Below, piece after piece: positions 27,668 through 36,902 of a DNA stretch of 64,000 bases (the stretch's first letter is position 1; the number at the start of each line of letters is the position of its first letter). The position numbers were made by a program, and so were the translations under genes. Location: positions 37,151,069-37,215,068 of the forward strand of contig OZ034975.1 in NCBI GenBank assembly GCA_964030785.1, given 5' to 3'. The notes under the pieces were generated by a model that searched no databases, was not told the DNA's origin, and worked only from the letters and a program-made list of their open reading frames with translations. The stretch is from Siderastrea siderea (Eukaryota; Cnidaria; Anthozoa; Scleractinia; Rhizangiidae).

Positions 27668-28228
27668 GACTACACAACGGACGATTCGAGTCGAATCGAG
27701 TCGATTCGACCACTTTTCTTACCCTCCCTGTTCGCCTTTTTGTGTGATTTTTTCTAAGTGTCTTGCAAATCGACTATCCAGTTAGTCGAATCGACTACAC
27801 AACGGACGATTCGAGTCGATTCGACCACTTTTTCTACTTTCCCTGTTCGCCTTCTTGTGTGATTTTTTTCTAAGTGTCTTGCAAATCGACTTTCCAGTTA
27901 GTCGAATCGACTACACAACGGACGATTTGAGTCGAATCGACTCGAATCGAGTCGATTCGACCACTTTTTCAGCCCGCCCTGTTCGCCTTCTTGCGTGATT
28001 TTTTCTAAGTGTCTCGCAAATCGACTATCCAGTTAGTCGAACCGACTACACAACGGACGATTCGAGTCGAATCGACTCGAATCGAGTCGATTCGACCACT
28101 TTTTCTACCCTCCCTGTTCGCCTTCTCGTGTGATTTTTTCTAAGTGTCTTGCGAGTCGACTTTCCAGTTAGTCGAATCGACTACAAAACGGACGATTCGA
28201 GTCGAATCGAGACGAGTCGTCACTACCT
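27668..28228 (+). repeat. 116-bp satellite array, right part
   Basis: About four and a half units continue the array interrupted by the Polinton. The order of unit variants (CTTACCCTCCC, CTACTTTCCC, TTTCAGCCCGCCC, then CTACCCTCCC with CTCGTGTG) repeats the order seen on the left side at about 3600-4200, with one unit missing. The array therefore has a higher-order period or was locally duplicated. It runs into the right inverted end of the outer element at 28228. Confidence 0.9.
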
Positions 28229-28656
28229 TAGACGAATCGAGTCAGTTTGGGTGTATTGGACAACCCTCGCTACCTCTTTGAATGGTTAAAAATAAGAAAT
28301 GGTTGTAATCTCTCTAGTTATTTTAATTAATTAAGTAATTAATAATTAAATTTAAGTGGCTTTTGCAGCACTGTAATACTTTGTTATAGTGATGCAAATA
28401 AAGCTTGTTGTTGTTATTATTATCTTAAATTAGTGTTTCAAAGCACCATGTTTCAGAGGAAAACAATGTGAATGCGTCAGTATTTGTAGGATGTTTATCT
28501 GGCATCGTTGCTAACGAAGAAATTCAAAACGATAAGCTTCACATGTAGAATACCTTGCTCCTTTCCTCCCCGTTTAAACTATGGATGTCAATAGGTCTTT
28601 GTAATTCCCCTTTGTAGGAAAAGTTACAAGTAAATTGTTTTTATTTCTTGGATTAG

Positions 28657-28756
28657 ATACATGTTAATGCTGAAATGCTGGGAAGAACACCCAGATAATC
28701 GACCCACTTTCAGCGAACTAAGAGTTTCGATGAAAGAAATGGAAGGCAACCACCCG
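28657..28756 (+). CDS. Tyrosine kinase exon (subdomain XI)
   Basis: A 100-bp exon between an AG acceptor (28655-28656) and the donor GTAAGG (28757). It encodes YMLMLKCWEEHPDNRPTFSE and then LRVSMKEMEGNHP. The CW...P-x-x-RPTF pattern with its invariant Arg is kinase subdomain XI. It enters in phase 2, exactly completing the Leu codon left open at 2049 across the 26.6-kb intron, and leaves in phase 0. This phase agreement and the gapless kinase alignment show that exons on both sides of the nest belong to one gene. Confidence 0.92.
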
Positions 28757-28871
28757 GTAAGGAAACCATCGGCACAAAAAAAAAACTACGTACCCTGCTA
28801 GCCATACTGAATTAAAGACAAAGATTCACTATCTTTGTCGTAGAGCTATAAGGATTGTGTCGGTGTAGTAA

Positions 28872-30052
28872 TAGCCTGCGTAGCAGGCGTAAACGGGGAA
28901 GGGTAGCGAGAACGCGGGAGAAAAATGGGGTTCTGGTAGCTATGGACGAGGGAACGCCTGCTACAAAGACCTCCATTTTTTCATCTCCGCCTACCAGTTT
29001 TCAGGTAATCCAGTTAAGTTAACTGTCAATGCAACCACCAATCAAACAAGGGCGCGCGCTTTTCTGCATGACTGGCTTCATGCAGCAATTCAATGAAGCG
29101 TCTAAAAATAAAGTTAGGATGAGAATTTTTTTCGAACTAAAGAGCAACTTATATTTAACAAAACTCAATTGCGCTTTATTTCGAAATAAGAGACACGAAG
29201 CTTTTCAAAATAAAAAGATTTATTAAGATAAACCCCTCTTGGCTTCTGAAAACCAAACGCGTTCAATTTTCGCTTCTAGAAAAGGTAAGCCTATTTTAAA
29301 ACACGCAAGCGAAGAACCGCAATACATTTTGAACGGCATTTACAGACCGAACTGCTCGTTTTTCAAAAGTTACGGGAAAGCCATAATATGAAGAATTAGA
29401 CAATTAAAATAAATATTTCAATACAATTTAGAATCAAAAATGAAATCTACTTTACCATGGATTCCCTACAAAGTCAACAGCTTGAGTGATGTCTTGCAAC
29501 GGCGGGTTTCTCTCTAAAACAACTGTCAGTTCGCTTCTTCGCTTTTAGTTCTCTGAATTCCACTGTTTAAGGTGTCAAGCGTTCCTTAGGGCTTTGTCTT
29601 CCGATTTATAGCTTTCAAAAGGCCAGTCTTTATTCCGATAACGGGATATTTTATACACTGCCTTGAAATTCAAGCGTGAAACAGTGCAATGCTTTTTTGA
29701 AATCTTCTCCGACAATGACAAAATCTCTTCTTTCTAGGACCGTATCTCGTTGGCAAAACCTCTAAAACATCTCTTCCCTTTAGAAGAGCTCTAACTGCCG
29801 TTTCTTGCTCTGGTTTTAAGACAATTTCGCTACCTGGCCACCAAGTTCAAATCTTCTAACATTACGTTCTCGTCAAATTACGTCAACCCCGTGGGACGTA
29901 CCGTCAAAAATTAACTAATCAGAAATTTTCGGCCGCTAGCGGCCGCAGAAATGAACAAATGAAGGTCTTGTCCCTAGCCCCCAGTCCCCCACTTTTCTCC
30001 TGCGTTCTTGCTTCCCGTTCCCCTTCCCCGTTTACGCCTGCTACGCAGGCTA
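28872..30052. mobile_element. 1.18-kb non-autonomous TIR element in last kinase intron
   Basis: Inverted ends of about 60 bp: TAGCCTGCGTAGCAGGCGTA at the left and its exact reverse complement at the right, followed by matching AACGGGGAAGGG and AGAACGC(G/A)GGAGAAAA segments. Direct repeats GTGTAGTAA (28863-28871) and GTGTAGTTA (30053-30061) differ at one of nine positions, fitting a 9-bp Mutator-like or an 8-bp hAT-like duplication. The first 19 bases of the TIR are themselves palindromic. No transposase; the 65-codon frame at 29029-29226 shows no motif. Confidence 0.75.
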
Positions 30053-30343
30053 GTGTAGTTAGTAACATTGGTGTATCAACTGGTCTCACTTTGGCTTAGC
30101 TTTCCTGAGCGCCTTCCTGAGTCCCTCGATTGTTTTTTCTACATTTAACCTCTCCCTACCACCTTCCGACCCAACTGCCTTTGCTACGGTTCATCAGGTC
30201 TCCTCCGTCGTTATTCTTATCGTATTTCTTGTGATGAAAGGAAAAATATTATTTTGCTTTATAAGAGTTATTCCCACATCCGTTTAAATAACAATGTTGA
30301 AAGTTAAAATCAAGAGTAATGTATGACGTGTTTTATGTCACAG

Positions 30344-30412
30344 ATGTATGTCAACCTCAGTGAATACGACAACAACCAGTATGCTAACTTCAACGATCTC
30401 ACAGCAGAATAA
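30344..30412 (+). CDS. Tyrosine kinase last exon, C-terminal tail
   Basis: After an acceptor TGTCACAG the frame continues in phase 0 as MYVNLSEYDNNQYANFNDLT plus AE and the stop TAA at 30410-30412. The tail holds two Tyr-x-Asn motifs, YVNL and YANF, which in phosphorylated form are classic Grb2-type SH2 docking sites in receptor kinases. This fits a receptor tyrosine kinase tail. A possible AATAAA lies at 30668-30673, but inside a LINE fragment, so its use as poly(A) signal is doubtful. Confidence 0.85.
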   Translation: MYVNLSEYDNNQYANFNDLTAE

Positions 30413-30585
30413 CTTTTAATCCAGAGCTCCAGGAACCGTCTTCGCTAGCTCTAGATCCCGCGAGCTCGCGGGTCGGTGAATATCCACCACAGTAATTAGC
30501 CAACAAATGATCACCACTACTTCGGTGAATAATCGTTAGCTGTTCCGTTTGTTTCATAGAAATACAAAAGCTCTTTTTTGATGGA

Positions 30586-30689
30586 CAAAGGACTATCTGT
30601 AAGACTCCGACAACTTTAAAATAGGGCTACTAGGTTTATTAGGCTCTCTAATTATGGAATTCGATCCAATAAACTGTTTGATGAGTTAA
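30586..30689 (+). pseudogene. LINE reverse-transcriptase scrap, split by a piggyBac-like element
   Basis: The + strand reads NRATRFIRLSNYGIRSNKLF followed by DEL, the well-known segment just C-terminal of the RT domain in CR1/Jockey/RTE-like LINEs, with a stop codon in front. The frame is interrupted at TTAA 30686-30689 by the element 30690-32940, and after the second TTAA (32941-32944) a SW dipeptide continues the motif. It is a short dead fragment within the kinase 3' region. Confidence 0.65.
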
Positions 30690-32940
30690 GGTGATTCCAT
30701 TCAATTGCATTGCGTATCCTTTCTGCGCATCATTTTTTGCGTGATTAGCGCGTGCACGAGCGCGCGCGCGTTCGGAACTTGATAGCGGAGCCTGCGGGCA
30801 AAGCCCGCCAGCGGAGCTCCATTGCTAAGGAAATTTGGTAATCTATCGATCCGAAAAATTTTGGTTGTGACGTCAGCGTACGTCCGTCCATCCGTCCGTC
30901 CGACCGTCCGTACAGACTCTGGGGGAGGGGGAGGGAAGTCCCAAGGCAACCCGACCGGGAGTGGAGAATGCCATCTTTTCTTGGCGGGAGATCGCGCGGT
31001 GCTTTTGGGCAACCGGCGTTTTTCTTGGCGGGAAATCGCATAACCATCGTCGCTTTTGAAAAAGAGGTTTCTTTAAAAAGCTTAAGTTTATTTAGCAAAA
31101 CGATTGTTCGACTTTACTGTAGTTTTAAACTTGAGAAAGAAACATTTAATACCTATAATGGAAAGAAAAAGTTCAAAAGAATACTGGTAGTAGGCGAAAA
31201 CTTCAAGTTACGAAAGCTGCCTGCAAAGGACCTCATCGCTTTGTTTTCTTCACGGCGGAGAGCTTGCCTTGTTCTGAAACACAACCGAGTAAGTGAAGTT
31301 TTTAAAGGGTTTAAGGTGCATGATTTTGAGTATTTATTACGGTCAAAGAAATTACATTTTGAAATTGAATTTATGTCATTAGAAATGTGTCATTTACTTT
31401 TGACTTCAAAAAATTATTAGAAAACAAGCTCAGATTTGTGACAGATGTAGTCTTAGAATATTTTGCCATGCTGGAAGTGTAATGCGAATTGCATTTAAGT
31501 ATAAACTTACGGGTTTTCGAATAAACTTTTTCAAAAATGATTTCTCTGTTTATTATTTTGTGTTTGTTTATTCATAACAGTAGGTCAAAGCACAGTCGCA
31601 AGGCAACTGCACAAGCATCACTTACGGCGAATAATTGCTTTCAATTTTAACTGTCGGATCGGTTTGTGCAATTGTCGATTTTCTTGTCCTAGAACTTTTC
31701 AATAGTAAGCGAAGCAGTTGTCGGTTTAAGGCTATTTTATCCGAAAAGCTTCCGAAAAACAAGTTGTTTTGCGTTCCTCAAAGCGCCTAACTTTAAATGG
31801 GCTTACTTCGCATCCGCAAAACTTATGCCATAATTTAAAGCGTGTTTGGTGTTTGCTCGTTTTCAATCTTGATGGTATAAATTTTGACCAGACTAATAGG
31901 GGCAGTTCATGTTATTTGTTAACTGAACATCCGAACGCGATGAAGATAACCCATTTACTTCAGAGTAAGTTTTATTTTGTTGTTGTACATGAGCGCCGTT
32001 TCAAGTTCATTCAAGCCAACAGCCAATAATCCAAGGAGATTTGACAAGCCTTGACAGTTAATGACAGGATATGGAAACACTTAAAAAACCAAGCAAGACT
32101 GCTCCTGAGTAAAATGTGTTCAGTTTGATGCCCGAAAAAAAAATTAAGCTGTGCTCAGCCTCTAGAATGACCTTTCGAGCTTGGTTTTACAGAACAGATC
32201 CTCAAAATCTTGGAGGACAATTCGGAACACTTTCGGGCTTTTTGAGAAACACTTTTCGAAAGGGAACGAGCCAAAGAAAGCCCCGAAATATATTTCAGAG
32301 CGAAAAGTTTCAGGACTATTTTTGAGAAAAGAGCACCAGTTTATTCCTTGGAGGCTCCGCTTTTAGGCATGGCTAAATCTATATATTAGGTTTTCTATGG
32401 AAGCTGAGCTGTTCAGAGAAATAAATGGTCATTTTCTCCCAAACGAACTCGGTGACCCCACTTTTTTATTCCATTTATTTAAGGAAATTACGACTTTACA
32501 TGGTATATTCAAATTTGAAGAATTTTTCATTATTCAATTTTCAAATGTTCCGGTTGATTCACTGTTACAGACAGATTTTAGGCGTTTCAATAGAACCGTG
32601 CAGACGCTCGATTTGCCTATTATTTCAAATTAGTTTCATTGTTACGGCAATTTTAAGACGTTTTACTGTAACATTGTACTTCTATCATAAGAATAATGCT
32701 TATATTTCATTGCTACTTATAACTTTGTTGAAGTAATGGGTGTCTCTAGTACATGGATAGGTTTTTTAATATTGCTGTCTAAAGATAGCAAAGTACCTAT
32801 ATACTACAGCCCCGTAGCGTGAAATTAGACACGGTGACCCCTTCTTTTTTATTTTATTTTTTTAATGTACTAGGTGTAATTAGTAACTGTGCAAAGTTTC
32901 AACATGTTCTCATAACAACTTCTTTTTCGATGGAATCACC
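30690..32940. mobile_element. piggyBac-like non-autonomous element (TTAA duplication)
   Basis: A 2251-bp insertion flanked by TTAA on both sides (30686-30689, 32941-32944), with inverted ends GGTGATTCCAT...ATGGAATCACC. TTAA duplication is the piggyBac signature. Removing the insertion restores the LINE reading frame. The left subterminal part (about 30785-30925) has a GCGCGC run, an AGCGGAGC motif and a (CCGT)n minisatellite. Internal open frames (for example 30968-31420 and 32397-32633) have no recognisable domain, so no transposase is present. Confidence 0.75.
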
Positions 32941-33000
32941 TTAAGCTGGAAAATACTGTAATATGGTATGGTTACACCCTGCCTTGCTTGTTGCAATAAT

Positions 33001-33002
<2 letters not shown>

Positions 33003-33053
<51 letters not shown>
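33003..33053 (+). repeat. (ATC)n microsatellite
   Basis: About 16 uninterrupted ATC/CAT trinucleotides. No coding frame is associated. Confidence 0.95.
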
Positions 33054-33054
<1 letters not shown>

Positions 33055-33511
33055 AATCACGTGTAAAATTTGTAACACTCATAGCTGGAGAAACTGTAAA
33101 TAAATTTGCATATTCCCAGACCAAAGTCAGAGGTAGCAAAATGTAGCCTTCACTGCAAAGGTTCAGTCTTCTGTTTTAATTATGTGATTGTATTAACGGT
33201 ATCCCGACCAGGGTGAGGGGAGATCAGACCTGCCAGCATGGAAAGAAACGGGAACAAGCTTCGCGGCTTTGTTTTAAATTTATCTGACGTTCACCGTTTC
33301 ACGTCACCATGACAGCCATATTTTGGATGTTTTTTTTTAATTCCAGATTTTTTTAATTTGTCCTTTTAACTTTCTTTCTAAGTCAGTATTCTTTTATTGT
33401 TTTTCATAATTTTTTAAAAACTGCTCAAGGAATCCAAGATGGCGGATCCAAGATGGCTGCGGTTTTGAAATTATTACACACAGCAGCCAGTTAAGAGGGG
33501 AGGCGGAGAAT

Positions 33512-33513
33512 CA

Positions 33514-33544
<31 letters not shown>

Positions 33545-33551
33545 ACACACA
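33512..33551 (+). repeat. Poly-C followed by (CA)n
   Basis: A run of about 18 C leads into about ten CA dinucleotides. A second poly-C tract lies at about 34004-34021. Such tracts are prone to assembly and length error. Confidence 0.9.
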
Positions 33552-33949
33552 GGCACTTCCTTTCCCAGTACTGGAAGACCAACAACAACGTATACCTGAC
33601 AAGAAAACCTGTAGTGAGCTTGTGTTAAGCTCCTACATGTAGTTTTTACGTGCTTAAGCTTGCCTGCCAACCCATTTTACTTTGAGTTATTCAGCACAAT
33701 AAGCTTTAGTCATTCTCAGTTACTTTTACTCAATAATGTTCCTAGTGTTACCATGCTGTAGTCAAAACACTAAAATGGTAATAAAGTGGTGTTGCTATGG
33801 TTACGAGATATAACGTCATAACTACCACGAAGTTGAGGCTTTTTTATTATTACAATACAATTTTTTAAACAACTCACTTTATTTACATACAAACAAAATT
33901 ACAAAAGTTTGAAAAAGGTTACATTGCAATACAAAAGGCATACAAATTT

Positions 33950-34790
33950 GCATTGAATATGCAATATATAGATTTAGCCAAGCCTAAAAGCGGAGCCCCG
34001 TCCGCCCCCCCCCCCCCCCCCCTGGCACTTATTAATTTGTGAAAATACTCTCATTCAAGTCGTTAAATTAAAAAAATATATGATTATGTCCTCGCTGAGA
34101 GCCGACCCCGGCTCGACGGCGTCATAAGCCGGAGACTAGTCCACTAGGCCATGAGCGTTTATTGACATCTTCGCATGTTAATTTTTCTTGCTATTTCTTC
34201 CTTCGTGACAAGCTGCCTATTCACATGAAAATACTGGTGTTGTTCCGGGCAAAATGTGTTCGGACCGCCGCAAAAACCATAGTTGTGGACAGAAAAAAAC
34301 AAAAAGCACTAGCCCTGCTATATTTGGCATCGAAACCGCTGCGAACTCAAGCGGTGTGCCGACCGAGTTCGCATCAGAACCGACAAGGCAAATTTGAACT
34401 TTTTGCCTAAACTTTATCGCCTAGTTTCTTTCGCCTAAATTTAACATTTCGACTTCCACCAAAAAGACAACTGAGTATTCTTTTGAACTTTTTTTTTCCG
34501 TTAACCAATTTGTTTTTGACTTTTGTTGTCTTTGCTTGTTTTGCTACAACGCGGGTCAACATGCGATTTCGCGCCAAAAACGCGGGATTCAGCACAGGGT
34601 TATATCCAGTGTATGCCACTTCATATTGGTGACCCTGTGGTGCGGACGGACGGACGTACAGACGGACGGACGGACGGTCACGTGACTATTACGTCACTAC
34701 CAAAATTTCTTGGCTTGATAGGTTACCAAATTTCCTTAGCAATGGTGCTCCGCTGACGCGCTAGCGCGCGGGCTCCGCTATTATTGATAT
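33950..34790 (-). mobile_element. Diverged inverted relative of the piggyBac-like element
   Basis: Read on the minus strand, this stretch repeats landmarks of 30785-32400 in the same order: AGCGGAGC...CCATTGCTAAGGAAATTTGG, the (CCGT)n run, AAAAAGTTCAAAAGAATACT, and at the far end GGCTCCGCTTTTAGGC(A/T)TGGCTAAATCTATATA. Spacing is about half as long, so it has a large internal deletion. No TTAA-flanked end was found, so at least the outer end is lost. Confidence 0.6.
34083..34155 (-). other. tRNA-like sequence, probably a SINE head or decayed tRNA
   Basis: The minus strand reads GCTCATGGCCTAGTGGACTA, which fits a pol III A box, followed by a possible anticodon stem (CCGGC/GCCG, loop TTATGAC). 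The B-box region (GGTCGGCTCTC) is poor and the acceptor ends do not pair well. It lies within the decayed element above. I regard it as tRNA-derived at best. Confidence 0.2.
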
Positions 34791-34966
34791 GCATACAGCC
34801 GAGATAACTCAGTAAATATTAAACGAAATAAATAGGTAAATAGATTAAGTAAAGCTAAAAAAATAAACGAGGGCTTGTGACCAAACTAATTTAATGGAGT
34901 TGGAAGACGTTTTCGATTTTCCATTGCGTTTCGATTTTTGACTGTATTTCTGTAGCATTGAGAGTC

Positions 34967-34998
34967 TTCAATACAATACAATACAATACAATACAATA
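34967..34998 (+). repeat. (AATAC)n microsatellite
   Basis: About six AATAC/CAATA pentamers in a row. It lies just before the stray satellite copy at 35038. Confidence 0.85.
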
Positions 34999-35037
34999 TT
35001 TACTGAACATCTACTTTTCAGTGGAGTACAGTACACC

Positions 35038-35185
35038 TAGTCTGACTCGATTCGTCTAAGGTAGTGACGAATCCTCTCGAATAGACTCGAATCGTCCGTT
35101 TTCTAGTCGATTCGTTTACTAAGGAAGTCGATTGCATAACACATAGACAAAATCACGCCAGATGGCGAACAGGGAAGGTAGCTCC
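35038..35185 (-). repeat. Stray inverted copy of the outer element's end and satellite
   Basis: The reverse complement resembles the right end of the outer element: a CTAGTCTGACTCGATTCGTC end, GGTAGTGACGA, GACTCGAATCGTCCGTTTT, then one diverged satellite unit with AAATCACGC and GGCGAACAGGGA. It indicates that this satellite-bearing element is a dispersed family. It is truncated after one unit. Confidence 0.65.
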
Positions 35186-36189
35186 TTTGCGGACCGAAGG
35201 CACGCAGAGCGGAGCACTCTAATAACAGCGGAGCACGATAATCAAACAAATTAGAATATATCATATCCATGCGAGTCAATTTTGATGGTCAGGAGGTCAC
35301 GTGACCGTACGACGTATCTTGTAAAATGTTCCAAGTCTCTCACTACGCGCGCGTTTTTACACTAGTGAAAAATGTCGGACTCCCCTCGAAATTACAGCTA
35401 ACCACCTTTTTTGAAGTTTCAAGCTAGTGAAAAGGATGTACGTTCGTGGACTTTTTACCACATTTAGGTCGGAGCAATAACCTCTCACTGAACACTGACA
35501 AGAAAGAATTCGGATCGGCTATTTTCGCAAGAGAATTTTGATCTAAAGACAACAATATGGCTGCTGGTTCCGTCGATTCTCAATAGGGTAATTTTACATC
35601 CTTTGAATGAAGACATTCCTTTAAACAGCTCATCATAAAAAGGAAAAGACCTGAAAGATTGCTTTAAACTCGACGGCGCATATGGAAGAAATTGGAGAGC
35701 TTGAAAACAAGAATCCTTGTTCGAGGACATACTTGTTTTCTCAAAGCTAAGGAGAAAGCGACCAACTGCAAAGGACCCAGCGACTTTCGTTGAGATTTTT
35801 AAGTACTTCTTTTACTTCACCGGTAAAGTAAATTACATCTTTGATTGTGGATTTGCATTGTAAGAATTGTTTAATTGATCGAATTTACATGCTTACGACA
35901 ATTTTCTTGAAATGGTTAAGAAACTTGTGAAAGAATTCTTCAAAATGTCCAGATTGCCTTCGCTTCAGAACTCTCAATCAGCATCATGGCCCTATGCAAG
36001 TGCGCCTTTATGAACAGCCATTCCACACCATAGCTAAGATTATGTGGACGAACTCCCAGTCTCGCCCAATGGAAACAAGGGGATCTTGACATCAGTATGC
36101 CCTTAGTCATTCTGTCTGCGCGCTGTACCCGTTACTGACAAGCGGGCCACCACAGCGGCTCGTGCTTTGTATGACCATCTGTTCTGGAA
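35186..36189. other. No gene recognised
   Basis: About 1 kb with no supported feature. The frame at 35485-35730 on the minus strand shows no motif. The stretch just before 36190 may contain further decayed integrase sequence (a TDKRATTAARALYDHLFWN segment at about 36135-36195 in another frame). Confidence 0.4.
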
Positions 36190-36902
36190 TTTGGTTTTCC
36201 TGCCTTACTTCAAAGTGATCAAGGTGATGAATGGACAAATGCAGTTCTTCAGGAACTCACCAAGTTGCTATTTATAGAACATGCGTTTACCACAAGTTAC
36301 CACCCTCGTCTCGGTGGTTGTACAGAGCAGGTGTACCGCTGGCTTAATTCTGCATTGGGCATTTACCGTGAGAACAATCAGCAGTTATGGGAGGAATTGT
36401 TACAACCTGCAACTTACGCGCACAATACCTTTCTGATACCTGGAACAGATCACGTGACTCCATTCTTTGTGGTCTTTGGAAGACACCCTCCCTATCCAGA
36501 AGTACTCTCCTTTGACTTTCCTCCAGCAGCTCTACCCCAAGCTTTGTATGCCAAGGAGTTAATCAAAAGATCAATTGAAGCAAGGAAAAACTTTGATAGA
36601 ATCAAAGGAGATCTTAAACGAAGCCAGAGAGAGTACTATGACATGCATTCTCGAGATCTCTACGTGCCTGATGGAAAAAGAATTTTTGTTAGACTCCCTC
36701 CACAAGCTCAACTGTTTAAGGAGCTGCCACGCGTTTTATTAGGTTATATAATGGACCTTTTATTGCTGTTGGTTATGTTAACGGTCGTGAAGATTTGCTG
36801 CGGTTACAACACGTTACAACTGGAAAAGAACTCAAAGCAGTTAACATTGAAAAGATTGTTGTTGTTCCTGATGGTGATGACCTCATGCAGACCTATCACT
36901 GA
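36190..36902 (+). pseudogene. Ty3/gypsy-type integrase relic
   Basis: Frame pieces together encode the second half of an LTR-retrotransposon integrase. Seen are EFGFPALLQSDQGDEWTNAV (second catalytic Asp in SDQG) and SYHPRLGGCTEQVYRWLNSA (catalytic Glu in TEQ). AYAHNTFLIPGTDHVTPFFV and FGRHPPYPE follow, then a GPFIAVGY-type SH3-like region in a shifted frame from about 36740 to TGA 36900-36902. At least two frame changes (about 36195 and 36740) kill it. No LTR or other pol domain was identified nearby. Confidence 0.7.

Larger units (their letters stand above)
2945..28268. mobile_element. Satellite-bearing TIR element, hAT-like target duplication (outer shell)
   Basis: Inverted repeats face each other at 2951-2985 (TGTCCAATACACCCAAACTG, then a GACTCGAATCGTCT type sequence) and 28228-28262 (its reverse complement). 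A perfect 8-bp direct repeat, gctacctc, sits just outside at 2937-2944 and 28269-28276. An 8-bp duplication is typical of hAT transposons; no transposase is present, so the element would be non-autonomous. Between the inverted end and the satellite (about 2965-3420) are an internal palindrome (about 2970-3005), several ACTTCCGG-type inverted motifs and a diverged two-copy repeat. Without the Polinton the element would be about 1.9 kb. The exact outer edge by a few bases is uncertain because the two ends are not identical outside the TGTCC core. Confidence 0.55.
2050..28656 (+). other. 26.6-kb kinase intron filled by nested transposons
   Basis: This is a phase-2 intron from the donor GTAAGT at 2050 to an AG acceptor at 28655-28656. 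Between the splice sites lie a LINE fragment, a satellite-bearing TIR element, a Polinton and a second LINE nested in the Polinton. Both flanking exons are intact and in phase, so the gene could still be spliced across the insertion. The 2050-2627 stretch has no recognisable feature, and neither does 28277-28640. Confidence 0.8.

Noticed and set aside
34083..34155. Functional tRNA gene on the minus strand
   Set aside because: A box is good but the B box and acceptor stem are poor; kept only as a low-confidence tRNA-like relic.
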